A stretch of 42,719 nucleotides of DNA, taken from an uncultured Desulfobacterium sp. (GTDB lineage Bacteria > Desulfobacterota > DSM-4660 > Desulfatiglandales > Desulfatiglandaceae). The stretch is from the NCBI GenBank assembly GCA_900258555.1, contig LT984854.1, forward strand, positions 118,850-161,568, read 5' to 3'. Below are positions 24,371 through 33,275 of the stretch, piece by piece. A program made the position numbers and the translations under genes. The notes below the pieces were generated by a model, which was given only the letters and a program-made list of their open reading frames with translations, searched no databases and had not been told where the DNA came from. Within the stretch, counting starts at the first letter, position 1; every line of letters begins with the position of its first letter.

Positions 24371-25659
24371 GAAAATACCCTGTTGAATATATCATCTACA
24401 TACTTCAAGTGATAATTGAGATCGAATATCTCTTCGATTTCATCCCTGCTCAGATATCCGCCTATCTCTGTATCCTCAAGGATAAGGCCCTTAAACTCCC
24501 TGCCCCCTTCCCAGACCTTCATGGCATTTCTTTGCACCATTACATAGGCCTGCTGCCTTTCAAGGCCCTTTGTTGCAAGCTTCATCAGGATCTGCTGCGA
24601 AAAGATCAGCCCCTTCATCTTGTTGAGGTTTTCAGCCATTCGGTCTGCATGCACCACCAGTCTGTCAACAATACCGGTCAGGCGAAGGAGCATGTAATGG
24701 ATAAGTATGGTGCTGTCAGGTCCTATCACCCTTTCGACCGAGGAATGACTGATATCCCTTTCGTGCCACAGGGCCATGTCCTCCATGGAGGCCAGGCAAT
24801 TGGCGCGGACAATACGCGCTAGGCCTGATATGTTTTCACTTCCCACAGGGTTTTTCTTATGCGGCATGGCCGATGAGCCCTTCTGGCCCTTTGAGAACGC
24901 CTCTTCCGCCTCAAGGACCTCTGTTCGCTGTAGATGTCTTAATTCAACGGCGATCTTTTCAAGTGTGCCTGCCAGGATTGCAAGGCTTGTAAAGTATTGT
25001 GCATGACGGTCGCGCTGGATGATCTGGGTGGATATCTTTGCAGGCTTCAGACCCAGTCTCTCCATGGTCCGGGCCTCGATCTCCGGGCTTATGTTGGCGA
25101 ATGTCCCTACTGCACCTGAGAGCTTTCCATGTGATATGACCTCTTTTGCCTCCATAAGGCGTTTTAAGTTTCGATCCATCTCTGCATACCACACAGCCAT
25201 TTTAAATCCGAAGGTTATGGGCTCTGCATGGATGCCGTGGGAACGGCCTATCATCACCGTGTTTTTGTGTTCATGAGCCCTGCGTTTTATCACCTCCATG
25301 AAACCAGTTACGGCCTTTAGGATTAAATCCATGGCCTCTTTCAGCAGCAGGGCGAAGCTGGTGTCCAGGATGTCGGATGAAGTCAGTCCCAGGTGGATAT
25401 AGCGCGAGTCTGGTCCTACGTGTTCCTCCACGTTGGTCAAAAACGCAATGACATCGTGCTTGGTCTCTTCTTCTATTTCAAGGATGCGGGCTACGGAGAA
25501 TTGGGCCTTTTTCCTGATGGTTTCAAGGGCCTCTTTCGGGACCAGGCCCTTTTCCGCCATGCTCTCACAGGCTGCTATCTCCACCTCAAGCCACTTGGAG
25601 TATTGGTTTTCAAGCTCCCATATGCGGCCCATCTCCGGACGTGTATATCTCTTGATCAT
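24367..25659 (-). CDS. purB: Adenylosuccinate lyase
   Basis: 430 residues, full length for the family. The signature SSAMPHKKNPVGSENISGL lies near residue 260; TSSDILDTSFAL near 90 and GRSHGIHAEPITFG near 138 complete the active site of the fumarase/aspartase superfamily. It acts twice in purine synthesis: on SAICAR and on adenylosuccinate, releasing fumarate. The RBS AGGAG fixes the start. It is downstream of the glycosylase gene (26 bases) on the same strand. Confidence 0.96.
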   Translation of the reverse strand: MIKRYTRPEMGRIWELENQYSKWLEVEIAACESMAEKGLVPKEALETIRKKAQFSVARILEIEEETKHDVIAFLTNVEEHVGPDSRYIHLGLTSSDILDTSFALLLKEAMDLILKAVTGFMEVIKRRAHEHKNTVMIGRSHGIHAEPITFGFKMAVWYAEMDRNLKRLMEAKEVISHGKLSGAVGTFANISPEIEARTMERLGLKPAKISTQIIQRDRHAQYFTSLAILAGTLEKIAVELRHLQRTEVLEAEEAFSKGQKGSSAMPHKKNPVGSENISGLARIVRANCLASMEDMALWHERDISHSSVERVIGPDSTILIHYMLLRLTGIVDRLVVHADRMAENLNKMKGLIFSQQILMKLATKGLERQQAYVMVQRNAMKVWEGGREFKGLILEDTEIGGYLSRDEIEEIFDLNYHLKYVDDIFNRVFS

Positions 25660-25685
25660 CTTAATGCTCCTGAATCACTGAACGG

Positions 25686-26375
25686 TTATGAAAGATAAAT
25701 CCCCTGACCCCACTTGCTTAGGGGACACTTATCACAAAGGGGATTTTTTCTGCAATAGTCTTTACCTGTCTCAACAATCAATGCGTGAAACTCATTAAAA
25801 AGTGAAACATCCTCCGGGAGATTGTCCATGAACATCTCCTGAAGATCATGATATGTCGCCTCATCTTCCGCCATGCCGTGTCTTTTCAGTATGCGATGGG
25901 TATATGCGTCAATGACAAATATGGGGCAATTTGCGCCATATAGGATTATGCTGTCCGCTGTCTCAGGCCCTATTCCATTGACAGAAAGAAGCCCCTGTCT
26001 TAAGGCGGCTGTCCCGTCTTCCAGCATCCGCCCAAGATTTCCCCCATAATGATTTTCAACAAAGCTGATCAGGTTCTTCAACCGTCCGGCCTTAATGTTG
26101 TAATACCCCGCAGGCCTTATCTCCAGGGCAAGCTCATCGGCAGAGACCGAGCAAAGGGCCTTTAAAGAAAGAAGCCCACTTTCTTTAAGATTCGTGATAG
26201 CCTTTTCCACATTTTTCCAATTGGTGTTTTGTGTAAGGACTGCACCGACAATCACCTCCAAGGCCGTCTCTCCCGGCCACCAGTGTCTGGGGCCGAAATG
26301 GGCGAACATCAGCTCGAACATCTCCATCAGCCTCTGGCCGGTCCGGGTCTTTGGAGTAATCTTTTTGGCCGTCAT
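25686..26375 (-). CDS. Endonuclease III-like DNA glycosylase (HhH-GPD), MagIII-like
   Basis: About 229 residues from ATG 26375 (in-frame ATGs at 26399 and 26453 would extend it). WWPGETALEVIVGAVLTQN near 32 and the helix-hairpin-helix VNGIGPETADSI lead to the catalytic Asp in FVIDAYTHR. The Lys that gives endonuclease III its lyase step is replaced (GPET), so it is probably a monofunctional glycosylase like MagIII. The C-terminal cluster reads CRKNPLCDKCPLSKWGQ: three Cys, with the fourth missing. It likely excises damaged bases such as alkylated purines. Confidence 0.85.
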   Translation of the reverse strand: MTAKKITPKTRTGQRLMEMFELMFAHFGPRHWWPGETALEVIVGAVLTQNTNWKNVEKAITNLKESGLLSLKALCSVSADELALEIRPAGYYNIKAGRLKNLISFVENHYGGNLGRMLEDGTAALRQGLLSVNGIGPETADSIILYGANCPIFVIDAYTHRILKRHGMAEDEATYHDLQEMFMDNLPEDVSLFNEFHALIVETGKDYCRKNPLCDKCPLSKWGQGIYLS

Positions 26376-26486
26376 TTTAACCTTAATATTTAGATTCATA
26401 ATGCCTTGACAGGCATGGCAGGATACTCTAGTCTTACCCGTCATGTCAAACACCGGTTCAGTGTATTCTGAACAAAGAACTTGTAA

Positions 26487-26686
26487 CTCAATGTCATTAA
26501 TTTAAGAGAATATCCAATATCGAACAAGGAATTACGAATGAAGAAGTAGGGATACAAGAAAAAAGGCGACTTATTACTTCGACATTCGAAATTCCTTGTT
26601 CGATATTCTGCGCTTCAAAATATTTGCTTCACGATTACGAATCCGGTTTGTTTCTCTTATTGTGAATCGTTAAGTTAATGACATTG
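26487..26686. mobile_element. MITE-like 200-bp element with 8-bp target duplication
   Basis: TCAATGTCATTAATTTAA (26488-26505) and TTAAGTTAATGACATTGA (26670-26687) are terminal inverted repeats with one mismatch. The element is flanked on both sides by ACTTGTAA (26479-26486 and 26687-26694), a likely target site duplication. Inside is a second palindrome: arms 26516-26540 and 26583-26607, 25 bp with one mismatch. It encodes no protein. It lies just upstream of the EF-G gene, in the space between divergent genes. Confidence 0.8.
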
Positions 26687-26733
26687 ACTTGTAATTACTG
26701 AACATATAAGCGACTTCAGGAAACGAGATCCCT

Positions 26734-28764
26734 ATGCCGCCGGCACCAAAACTTGATAAAACCCGCAATATCGGCATCATAGCCCATATTGACGCCGGAA
26801 AGACCACCGTGACGGAAAGGGTCCTGTTCTACACCGGCCGCGTACACAAGATGGGAGAGGTCCATGACGGCGAGGCCACCATGGACTGGATGCTTGAGGA
26901 AAAGGAAAGGGGGATCACGATCACATCCGCCGTCACCTCCTGCTCCTGGCGGGGACACACAATTAATATCATTGACACCCCGGGGCACGTGGATTTCACC
27001 ATTGAAGTTGAAAGATCCCTGCGCGTGCTGGATGGCGCAATAGGGGTATTCTGTGCTGTGGGCGGCGTGGAGCCTCAATCCGAAACCGTATGGCACCAGG
27101 CCGACCGGTATAAGGTCCCGAAGATCGCCTTCATAAACAAGATGGATCGTGTGGGTGCGGACTTCTACCGGGTGGTTGAGATGATCAAGACAAGACTCGG
27201 GGCCTCGCCCCTGGTCCTGCAACTGCCCTGGGGGGCGGAAGACAGCTTCAAAGGGGTTATTGATCTTGTCACTATGAAGGCGGTTCGGTGGGATGACGAG
27301 GCGTTCGGTGCTGAATACCGGGAGGAAGATATCCCGGATGAATTAATGGAGGAGGCCATCCATTACAGGGATCTCATGATTGAAACCGTGGCGGACAAAA
27401 ACGACCTGGTCATGGAGAAATACCTTGCAGAAGAGGATATTCAGCCTGGCGACCTGAGGCAGGCGATTCGGGCGGTTACAACAGGCCTTAAACTGGTGCC
27501 CGTGTTCTGCGGTGCAGCATTGAGAAACAAGGGCGTACAGTTGCTCCTTGACGGCATTGTAGATTATCTGCCCTCTCCGTTGGATATCCCTGCGATTGTG
27601 GGGAGGCACCCATCATCAGATAAAGAAGAGGCCCGCCATGCGGACGCCAAGGGTCCTTTTTCAGCCCTGGCCTTTAAGGTGATGATGGACCAGGGGAGAA
27701 AGATGACCTATCTGCGTGTATATTCCGGCGCTGTAAAAGTAGGAGACGTTGTCTACAATCCGGGCAGAAACATAAAAGAAAAACTATCACGGCTCCTCAA
27801 ATTACATTCCAATAAGAGGGAACGTATAGAAACGGCATCTGCTGGCGATATCATAGCAGCAATGGGTCTAAAAATAACATCTACAGGAGACACCCTGTGC
27901 ACGGAGGACAGCCCCATACTCCTGGAGCCCATGCAGTTTAAAGATCCTGTGATCAGCGTGGCGATCGAGCCCAAAAGCATTCAGGACAATGACAAGCTTC
28001 TAGACGTGCTGGGAAAACTCTCTGATGAAGACCCGACATTCAAATTCAAGATTGATGAAGAAACAGGTCAGACGGTTATCTCCGGCATGGGCGAATTACA
28101 CCTGGACATCCTGGTCAGCCGTATCAAGAGGGAATTTTTTGTTGATACCAACCGCGGTAAACCCCAGGTGGTATACCGTGAAACCATAACCAAGGCAGTT
28201 GAGCAAAAAGAGGTGTTTGACAGGGAGATTGCAGGTCAGCAACATTTTGCAGGGGTCAAGATCAGGTTGTCACCTTTAGCCAGGGGTTCTTTAAACAGCT
28301 TCGTTGACCGATGTGAAAACCCCGCCCTCACGGAAGAATTCTTAAATGCGATCGCTCAGGGCGTCTCCGAGGCAGAAGCGGGCGGCGCCTTGATGGGATA
28401 TCCGATGATTGACATTCAGACATCACTTCTGGATGTAGATATCAGGGAGACATCGGATGCCATGGCCTTTAAGATCGCAGCCACCATGGCCTTTAAAAGC
28501 GCCTGCCAGAAGGCCGATCCCATGCTCCTTGAGCCGATCATGAAGACAGATATACTGGTGCCGGAGGAATTCGTTGGTGAGGTAATAAGCGACCTGAACC
28601 AGAGGCAGGGTAAAATCGAACAGCTTTCCAAAAAAGGGGCCATTCAGCTCATCACGGCAAGATTGCCCCTTTCAAAGATGTTCGGATATTCCACCTCCTT
28701 AAGGTCCGTATCTCAGGGCAGAGGAACCTTTAGCATGCAGTTCAGCCACTACGACAAGACCTGA
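26734..28764 (+). CDS. fusA: Elongation factor G, EF-G2-like paralogue
   Basis: 676 residues with all GTPase motifs: AHIDAGKTT (about 17-25), RGIT in the switch region, DTPGHVDF (near 87) and NKMD (near 140), followed by domains II-V. The sequence departs from the main EF-G in domain IV and in segments such as the long stretch around 180-215, suggesting the second-type EF-G (spdEFG2-like). EF-G drives ribosomal translocation; the EF-G2 role is less clear. It is not near rpsL/rpsG or tuf, which also fits a paralogue. RBS AGGAAACGAG. Confidence 0.9.
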   Translation: MPPAPKLDKTRNIGIIAHIDAGKTTVTERVLFYTGRVHKMGEVHDGEATMDWMLEEKERGITITSAVTSCSWRGHTINIIDTPGHVDFTIEVERSLRVLDGAIGVFCAVGGVEPQSETVWHQADRYKVPKIAFINKMDRVGADFYRVVEMIKTRLGASPLVLQLPWGAEDSFKGVIDLVTMKAVRWDDEAFGAEYREEDIPDELMEEAIHYRDLMIETVADKNDLVMEKYLAEEDIQPGDLRQAIRAVTTGLKLVPVFCGAALRNKGVQLLLDGIVDYLPSPLDIPAIVGRHPSSDKEEARHADAKGPFSALAFKVMMDQGRKMTYLRVYSGAVKVGDVVYNPGRNIKEKLSRLLKLHSNKRERIETASAGDIIAAMGLKITSTGDTLCTEDSPILLEPMQFKDPVISVAIEPKSIQDNDKLLDVLGKLSDEDPTFKFKIDEETGQTVISGMGELHLDILVSRIKREFFVDTNRGKPQVVYRETITKAVEQKEVFDREIAGQQHFAGVKIRLSPLARGSLNSFVDRCENPALTEEFLNAIAQGVSEAEAGGALMGYPMIDIQTSLLDVDIRETSDAMAFKIAATMAFKSACQKADPMLLEPIMKTDILVPEEFVGEVISDLNQRQGKIEQLSKKGAIQLITARLPLSKMFGYSTSLRSVSQGRGTFSMQFSHYDKT

Positions 28765-28820
28765 TCGAACAGCCGCAGTTCAGTTCGTGACCTGTATATT
28801 GACGCCGTTTCAGAATCCCC

Positions 28821-28851
28821 GAGAAAGCAGACCCTGTCTGCAAGGTTTCTC
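28821..28851. terminator. Bidirectional hairpin between EF-G and the molybdoenzyme gene
   Basis: GAGAAA pairs with TTTCTC, and inside it GCAGAC pairs with GTCTGC around a CCT loop; the right side has a 4-base bulge. It lies between convergent genes and fits a shared transcription end, although no long T run follows. Confidence 0.5.
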
Positions 28852-28895
28852 CCAAACGTTAAAACCTTCTGTAGATGTCAATCCGGGACTGAACC

Positions 28896-31058
28896 TTACG
28901 CCCCTTCCACCTGGCATAACAGCGCCTTGAACACCGGGAATCCTGAAACCGGATCACGGTTTTGGTCATCGGTTAAGAGGTTTACATTACTTTCTCTCCA
29001 GCCCTTGGTCTGAATCGGCGTCCCTCCCCCCTGATTGACTTCAACCACACCGGATATGATATCTTCTGTTACATGGGCCGTAAATAAAGCCTCTCCTCGC
29101 GCTGTTATCACCCGGACAGTATCGCCGGTGGAAATATTTCTTGGTTGTGCATCAGTAGGATGGATCAGCACTTCGGCATTGGGTTGCAGTTTTATAAGCC
29201 CGGGGATATTCAAATGCTGACTCCTGAAGGTTGATCGGAGACGTGCCCCGGTGGTAAGGGTCAGGGGAAAGTCCTTCACCATCTCCCTGTTTTCCGGACC
29301 CTCGGTCGCTGCCTCGTAGGCAGGGAATGGATCACATTCCGATTTTTCAATTAAGGAAGATATGATTTCCCATTTGCCTGAAGGCGTGGCAAAGCCGACC
29401 TTTCCATCCGGACGAAGTTTTCCGCTGAGCCATTTTCTTTCTTCATAAGGAGGATGCTCATCTTGATAAATGGGAATCGGCCCTTGTTCAGAACGGCTCT
29501 TAAATGTGGAAAAATCAATGGGCAGGTCTTTGATCAGATACTCAACCATCCCATCTTCGGTCTGGGGATAATAGTGGCCGTATCCCAGCCTTTCCGCCAG
29601 TCGGGCGTAGATAAGATAGCTGCTCATGGATTCACCGACAGGTTCGATTATTTTCTTTCTGTATTGAATTGAAAATGGCGATGGGCCAACGTTCTGGTAG
29701 CAGTACAATGATGACATTTCATAGAAGGTGGTTGCGGGCAGGACAATATCCGCATAACAGGCATCCGCATTCAGAAATATATCTACACACACAAGATAAT
29801 CGAGGGCGGCAAGGGCCTTCCTGAAAAGCGTTGTATTTGGAAAACTGGTCAGGATAGAAGCCCCTCCTATGAGCAAGAACCTGATCTTATAGGGATCTCC
29901 ATCCAGCACTGATCTGGGAAACTCCATGAAATGGGCGCCATTTGTCATCTGAAAACACAAGGGATATTCATCCCTGCCGATGGGGATTGCATCTGTCGGC
30001 ACCTGAACATCAGGCTTTCTGAAGGGGACGGGAAAGAGCATTTGAACACGCAGTCCGCCTACTACGTCAAAATGGCCTGTCAGGGCCCAGAGGGTCAAAA
30101 GCGAACGTGTGGTATGGACACCGATATTAGAATATTCCAGGCCCGTATAATTTAAAAGTGTCACCTTATCAGTGGATGAAATCAGTTCCGCCAGTTTTAT
30201 AATGGTGGCCTTTGGCACGCGTGTAAGGGCTTCAACCCGTTCAGGGTTAAAATCCTTGATATATGCCTCCAGTTTATCGAAGCCCAGGCAAAAATCGTCA
30301 GCGAATTCTTTGTCTACAGAGCCTGACCTGAGGCACTGTGACAAGATTCCATAGATGAGCGCCATGTCTGTACCAGGCTGGATCGGCACCCATAGGTGGG
30401 CTTCTTTTGCAATACTGGTTTTTATGGGATCAATGACAATAATCCTGGCCCCCCTCTTTTTTGCCTCCCTCAGTTTCACCATATCTATCGGAGGACTTTC
30501 AGAAAGCCTGGTTCCCCAGACAAAGATGACATCTGCATTTTCCATGTCAGGAACCAACATCCTCATCGGGATGCCGAAGGTAGAAACGGGGGCAAGCAGG
30601 CCGTAGGAGATATAGCAAAGGCTTCCCACTGAAAATGCATTCGGGGAGCCAAGGGGCATGAAGATTGAGTTTCCCACAGAAAACCCCTTTGTTTTCGCCG
30701 TAAACATGCGCCAAATGGATTCTTCAAAGTTACCCCTCCCAAAAAACGAGGCAATGCACTCTGCCCCATACTGCTCCTTGAGCTTAAATATCTTTGAAGC
30801 GATTTCATCCAAGGCCTGATCCCATGAAATGGGCTCAAAATCAAGGCTGCCTTTAGTGCCCTTCCTCTTTAGAGGCCCTGTTAATCGGTCCGGAGAGTAG
30901 ACAATTTCCGGGGCATGCATTCCCCTTACACATGGTACCCCCCGGATGTGTCCCTTCCATGGGGAAATTTTTGTGATCCGATCGTTTTCCAAAGTAATTT
31001 CAACCCCACAGCCAAAAGGGCATATCCCGCAAATACCTTTTTCCATACGGTCTGCCAT
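28896..31058 (-). CDS. Molybdopterin (Mo/W) oxidoreductase, DMSO reductase family
   Basis: 720 residues. The N-terminal [4Fe-4S] site has Cys10, Cys13, Cys17 (CGICPFGC) and Cys43. The likely Mo/W ligand is Cys148 in SVGSLCYIS. Domains for bis-MGD binding follow, with the C-terminal barrel starting near 590 (LTLTTGARLRSTF). There is no Tat signal, so it is cytosolic. No electron-transfer or membrane-anchor subunit is adjacent, so the substrate and partner are unknown; acetylene hydratase-like or formate/polysulfide enzymes are possible relatives. RBS AGGAG fixes the start. Confidence 0.88.
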   Translation of the reverse strand: MADRMEKGICGICPFGCGVEITLENDRITKISPWKGHIRGVPCVRGMHAPEIVYSPDRLTGPLKRKGTKGSLDFEPISWDQALDEIASKIFKLKEQYGAECIASFFGRGNFEESIWRMFTAKTKGFSVGNSIFMPLGSPNAFSVGSLCYISYGLLAPVSTFGIPMRMLVPDMENADVIFVWGTRLSESPPIDMVKLREAKKRGARIIVIDPIKTSIAKEAHLWVPIQPGTDMALIYGILSQCLRSGSVDKEFADDFCLGFDKLEAYIKDFNPERVEALTRVPKATIIKLAELISSTDKVTLLNYTGLEYSNIGVHTTRSLLTLWALTGHFDVVGGLRVQMLFPVPFRKPDVQVPTDAIPIGRDEYPLCFQMTNGAHFMEFPRSVLDGDPYKIRFLLIGGASILTSFPNTTLFRKALAALDYLVCVDIFLNADACYADIVLPATTFYEMSSLYCYQNVGPSPFSIQYRKKIIEPVGESMSSYLIYARLAERLGYGHYYPQTEDGMVEYLIKDLPIDFSTFKSRSEQGPIPIYQDEHPPYEERKWLSGKLRPDGKVGFATPSGKWEIISSLIEKSECDPFPAYEAATEGPENREMVKDFPLTLTTGARLRSTFRSQHLNIPGLIKLQPNAEVLIHPTDAQPRNISTGDTVRVITARGEALFTAHVTEDIISGVVEVNQGGGTPIQTKGWRESNVNLLTDDQNRDPVSGFPVFKALLCQVEGA

Positions 31059-31358
31059 TTCTTAATTTCTCCTCATATAAATTAACCCTGTTTTAACAGA
31101 TTAAAATCAAAAGACAATTTGAACATAAAACTTAACACTCAAAACCTAAGACCTGATGAGTTCGACTTTTTACGAGTTCATCATAATTGATTGAGGCTGA
31201 AAAGACAACTTATCCACTGGAATTGGCATAATAAGAGGCACTGGAAGTTTGTATGTCGGCAGTAAAGAGGATTTGTTGAGATTGCAGAGGGTGGGGGCGT
31301 CTTGTCTTCTTGCAGGTTGCACCAACGTGGTGAAAATACTGTGGATTAGAATAAGATT
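31059..31358. other. Intergenic region with repeat fragments
   Basis: No gene. 31134-31156 repeats the right arm of the 7119-7201 repeat with two differences (AACACTCAAAACCTAAGACC). 31154-31164 (TGATGAGTTCG) and 31173-31183 (CGAGTTCATCA) form an imperfect inverted repeat around a T run. Confidence 0.55.
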
Positions 31359-31745
31359 TCACTTAATGTTTGCGCCTCGCTGTTCGAGGAGTTCTTTCAA
31401 TATGGATCTGTGACAGTGTGATTCATCCTTGCAATAGCACCCGATTGAGAAATTAGCATGATGGGACAGCGCGGCAAGTAAGTCCAAATCCCTCCTCGCC
31501 CCGGGCAATTTCATTTCTGCCACAAACTTATGTTTGAACATTTTCCAGGAATTTTCGTCAGTCAGGGATGAAACTTCCTTCAGCAAAGATTCACTCGGCG
31601 AAAGGTTCGGAAACCACACATCAAAGATATCTTTGGATGCGTAATCCTCTTTTTTTACTCCACGTGGAGGTCGTCTCACTGTACCGATTCGCAAGCCCTC
31701 ATTATCTACTCTGGGGCTTCCTAACCTAATGATCCGTATGGTCAT
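31359..31745 (-). CDS. DUF488-family protein
   Basis: 128 residues. The N-terminus RIIRLGSPR and the C-terminal SIGCYCKDESHCHRSILKELL, with its CxC...CHR motif, are diagnostic of DUF488. The family has no firmly established function; the Cys and Arg residues suggest an enzymatic site. RBS GAGGAG fixes the start. It stands alone. Confidence 0.85.
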   Translation of the reverse strand: MTIRIIRLGSPRVDNEGLRIGTVRRPPRGVKKEDYASKDIFDVWFPNLSPSESLLKEVSSLTDENSWKMFKHKFVAEMKLPGARRDLDLLAALSHHANFSIGCYCKDESHCHRSILKELLEQRGANIK

Positions 31746-31870
31746 ATCGTCTCCTCAATAATTACAGCCGTACTTACCCCCAATTCACGGACTGCCCAAA
31801 AACATAATGAACTGCAGGCTTGTAAGAGGTTTTTATTTAAAATCATTGCGGACTTTTTAGAAATTACGCC

Positions 31871-33274
31871 TCAATCGGATACTTCAGCCTCTTCTATCCA
31901 CCCTCCGCCCATGGCCTTATAAATATTAATAAGGGAGATAAAAAGCCCGGCCCGGGACTGGGCGTAGTTGAGTTCTGAGGGAAAGAGCTGCTGCTGGGCC
32001 TGCAGCACTGTCATATAGGGGGAATACCCCCCATCATACTGGAGCTGCGCAAGACGCACATATTCTTTATTTGCATTGACAAGACGGCCCTGTGCCTCAA
32101 GCTGCTCAACGAGCTTTTTACGGCCGATCAGGGTGTTTTCAACATCGGCAAAGGAATTCTGGATCGTCTGTTCATAGTTGAGCAGTGCCGCCTTTCCCAT
32201 CGCTTCCGCCTGCCTGAGCTGACCAAAAATAGCGCCTCCTGTGAAAATCGGACCTGTCACGGAACCGCCGTAACTCCAGAGGCGGGCAGGACCATGAAAA
32301 AGATCAGAGAGTTCCGGGCTTGCATACCCAAAGGCGCCTGTAAGGGAGATGCTCGGGAAAAAGAGCGCCTTGGCGGCACCGATCTGGGCATTTGCCGCAA
32401 TGAGTTGCTGTTCTGCCTGGCGTATGTCGGGCCGATTTTCAATCAGATCCGAGGGAAGCCCCGCGGGCACAGGCAAAAGCTGCAATTGATAAATGGTCTT
32501 CCCCCGCGCTACAGGCCCCGGGTTGCGGCCAAGCAGGATTGAAAGGGCGATCTCCGTCTGCGCAATCTGTGCCTCTATCTGGGGAATGGCGGATGCTGCG
32601 GTCTCGTACTGTGAACGGGCCTGCTCCAGGTTCATCTGGGAGATCTGCCCATATCTAAAGCGCAGCTCAAAGACCTTGACCGACTCTGCATAGGTTGCCA
32701 GGGTCCTTTTTGCTATGAGGAGCTGCTCGTCAAGACCCAGCAGTTGGATGTAATTGCTCGCCACAGTTGAAACCAGGGATAGGATCACTCCCTGTCGGGC
32801 CTCCTCAGTGGCAAAAAGCTCTGCCTGGGCAGATTCAGACAGGCGCCTGATTCGACCCCACAGGTCTATCTCCCAGCTTGCGCTTGCAAGGGCCTGAAAG
32901 GAATTTTGGGGGTTTGGAATGAAGGAAAAGATCCTTGAGTCACTGGCCTCACTTGTGCGCTCCCTTGCCCCTGTGCCGCTGTATCCGGCCTGGGGGAAAA
33001 GGGGCGATCGGGCCTGCATCAGGACCCCTGCCGCCTGTTCAATGTTTGCCACGGCGATCTTGAGGTCCCTGTTGTTGGAAAGGGCCTCGGTGATCAGACC
33101 ATCCAGCACCGGATCCTGAAATTTTTTCCACCACTGTGTGTTGGCGACCTGTTGCGCGTCCCCTTCTTGGTACCTGAAGGTCCCCGGCACATCCACCTTC
33201 GGTCGCACGTAGTCCCTGCCCATCATGCAGCCGGAGAGAAGTAAGATAAGCATTACAACCCTGAGAGTGCGCAT
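31871..33274 (-). CDS. RND efflux outer-membrane channel lipoprotein (TolC/OprM, NodT family)
   Basis: 467 residues from ATG 33274, which has GGAGG at proper distance; earlier in-frame Met codons lie inside the RND gene. The signal peptide ends in LLLSGC, a lipobox. Two outer-membrane-efflux repeats follow, with long alpha-helical segments of the periplasmic barrel and motifs such as WEIDLWGRIRRL and ENRPDIRQAE. It forms the trimeric exit duct. It starts one base after the stop of the transporter gene. 31746-31870 holds nothing I can identify. Confidence 0.92.
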   Translation of the reverse strand: MRTLRVVMLILLLSGCMMGRDYVRPKVDVPGTFRYQEGDAQQVANTQWWKKFQDPVLDGLITEALSNNRDLKIAVANIEQAAGVLMQARSPLFPQAGYSGTGARERTSEASDSRIFSFIPNPQNSFQALASASWEIDLWGRIRRLSESAQAELFATEEARQGVILSLVSTVASNYIQLLGLDEQLLIAKRTLATYAESVKVFELRFRYGQISQMNLEQARSQYETAASAIPQIEAQIAQTEIALSILLGRNPGPVARGKTIYQLQLLPVPAGLPSDLIENRPDIRQAEQQLIAANAQIGAAKALFFPSISLTGAFGYASPELSDLFHGPARLWSYGGSVTGPIFTGGAIFGQLRQAEAMGKAALLNYEQTIQNSFADVENTLIGRKKLVEQLEAQGRLVNANKEYVRLAQLQYDGGYSPYMTVLQAQQQLFPSELNYAQSRAGLFISLINIYKAMGGGWIEEAEVSD

Positions 33275-33275
33275 G

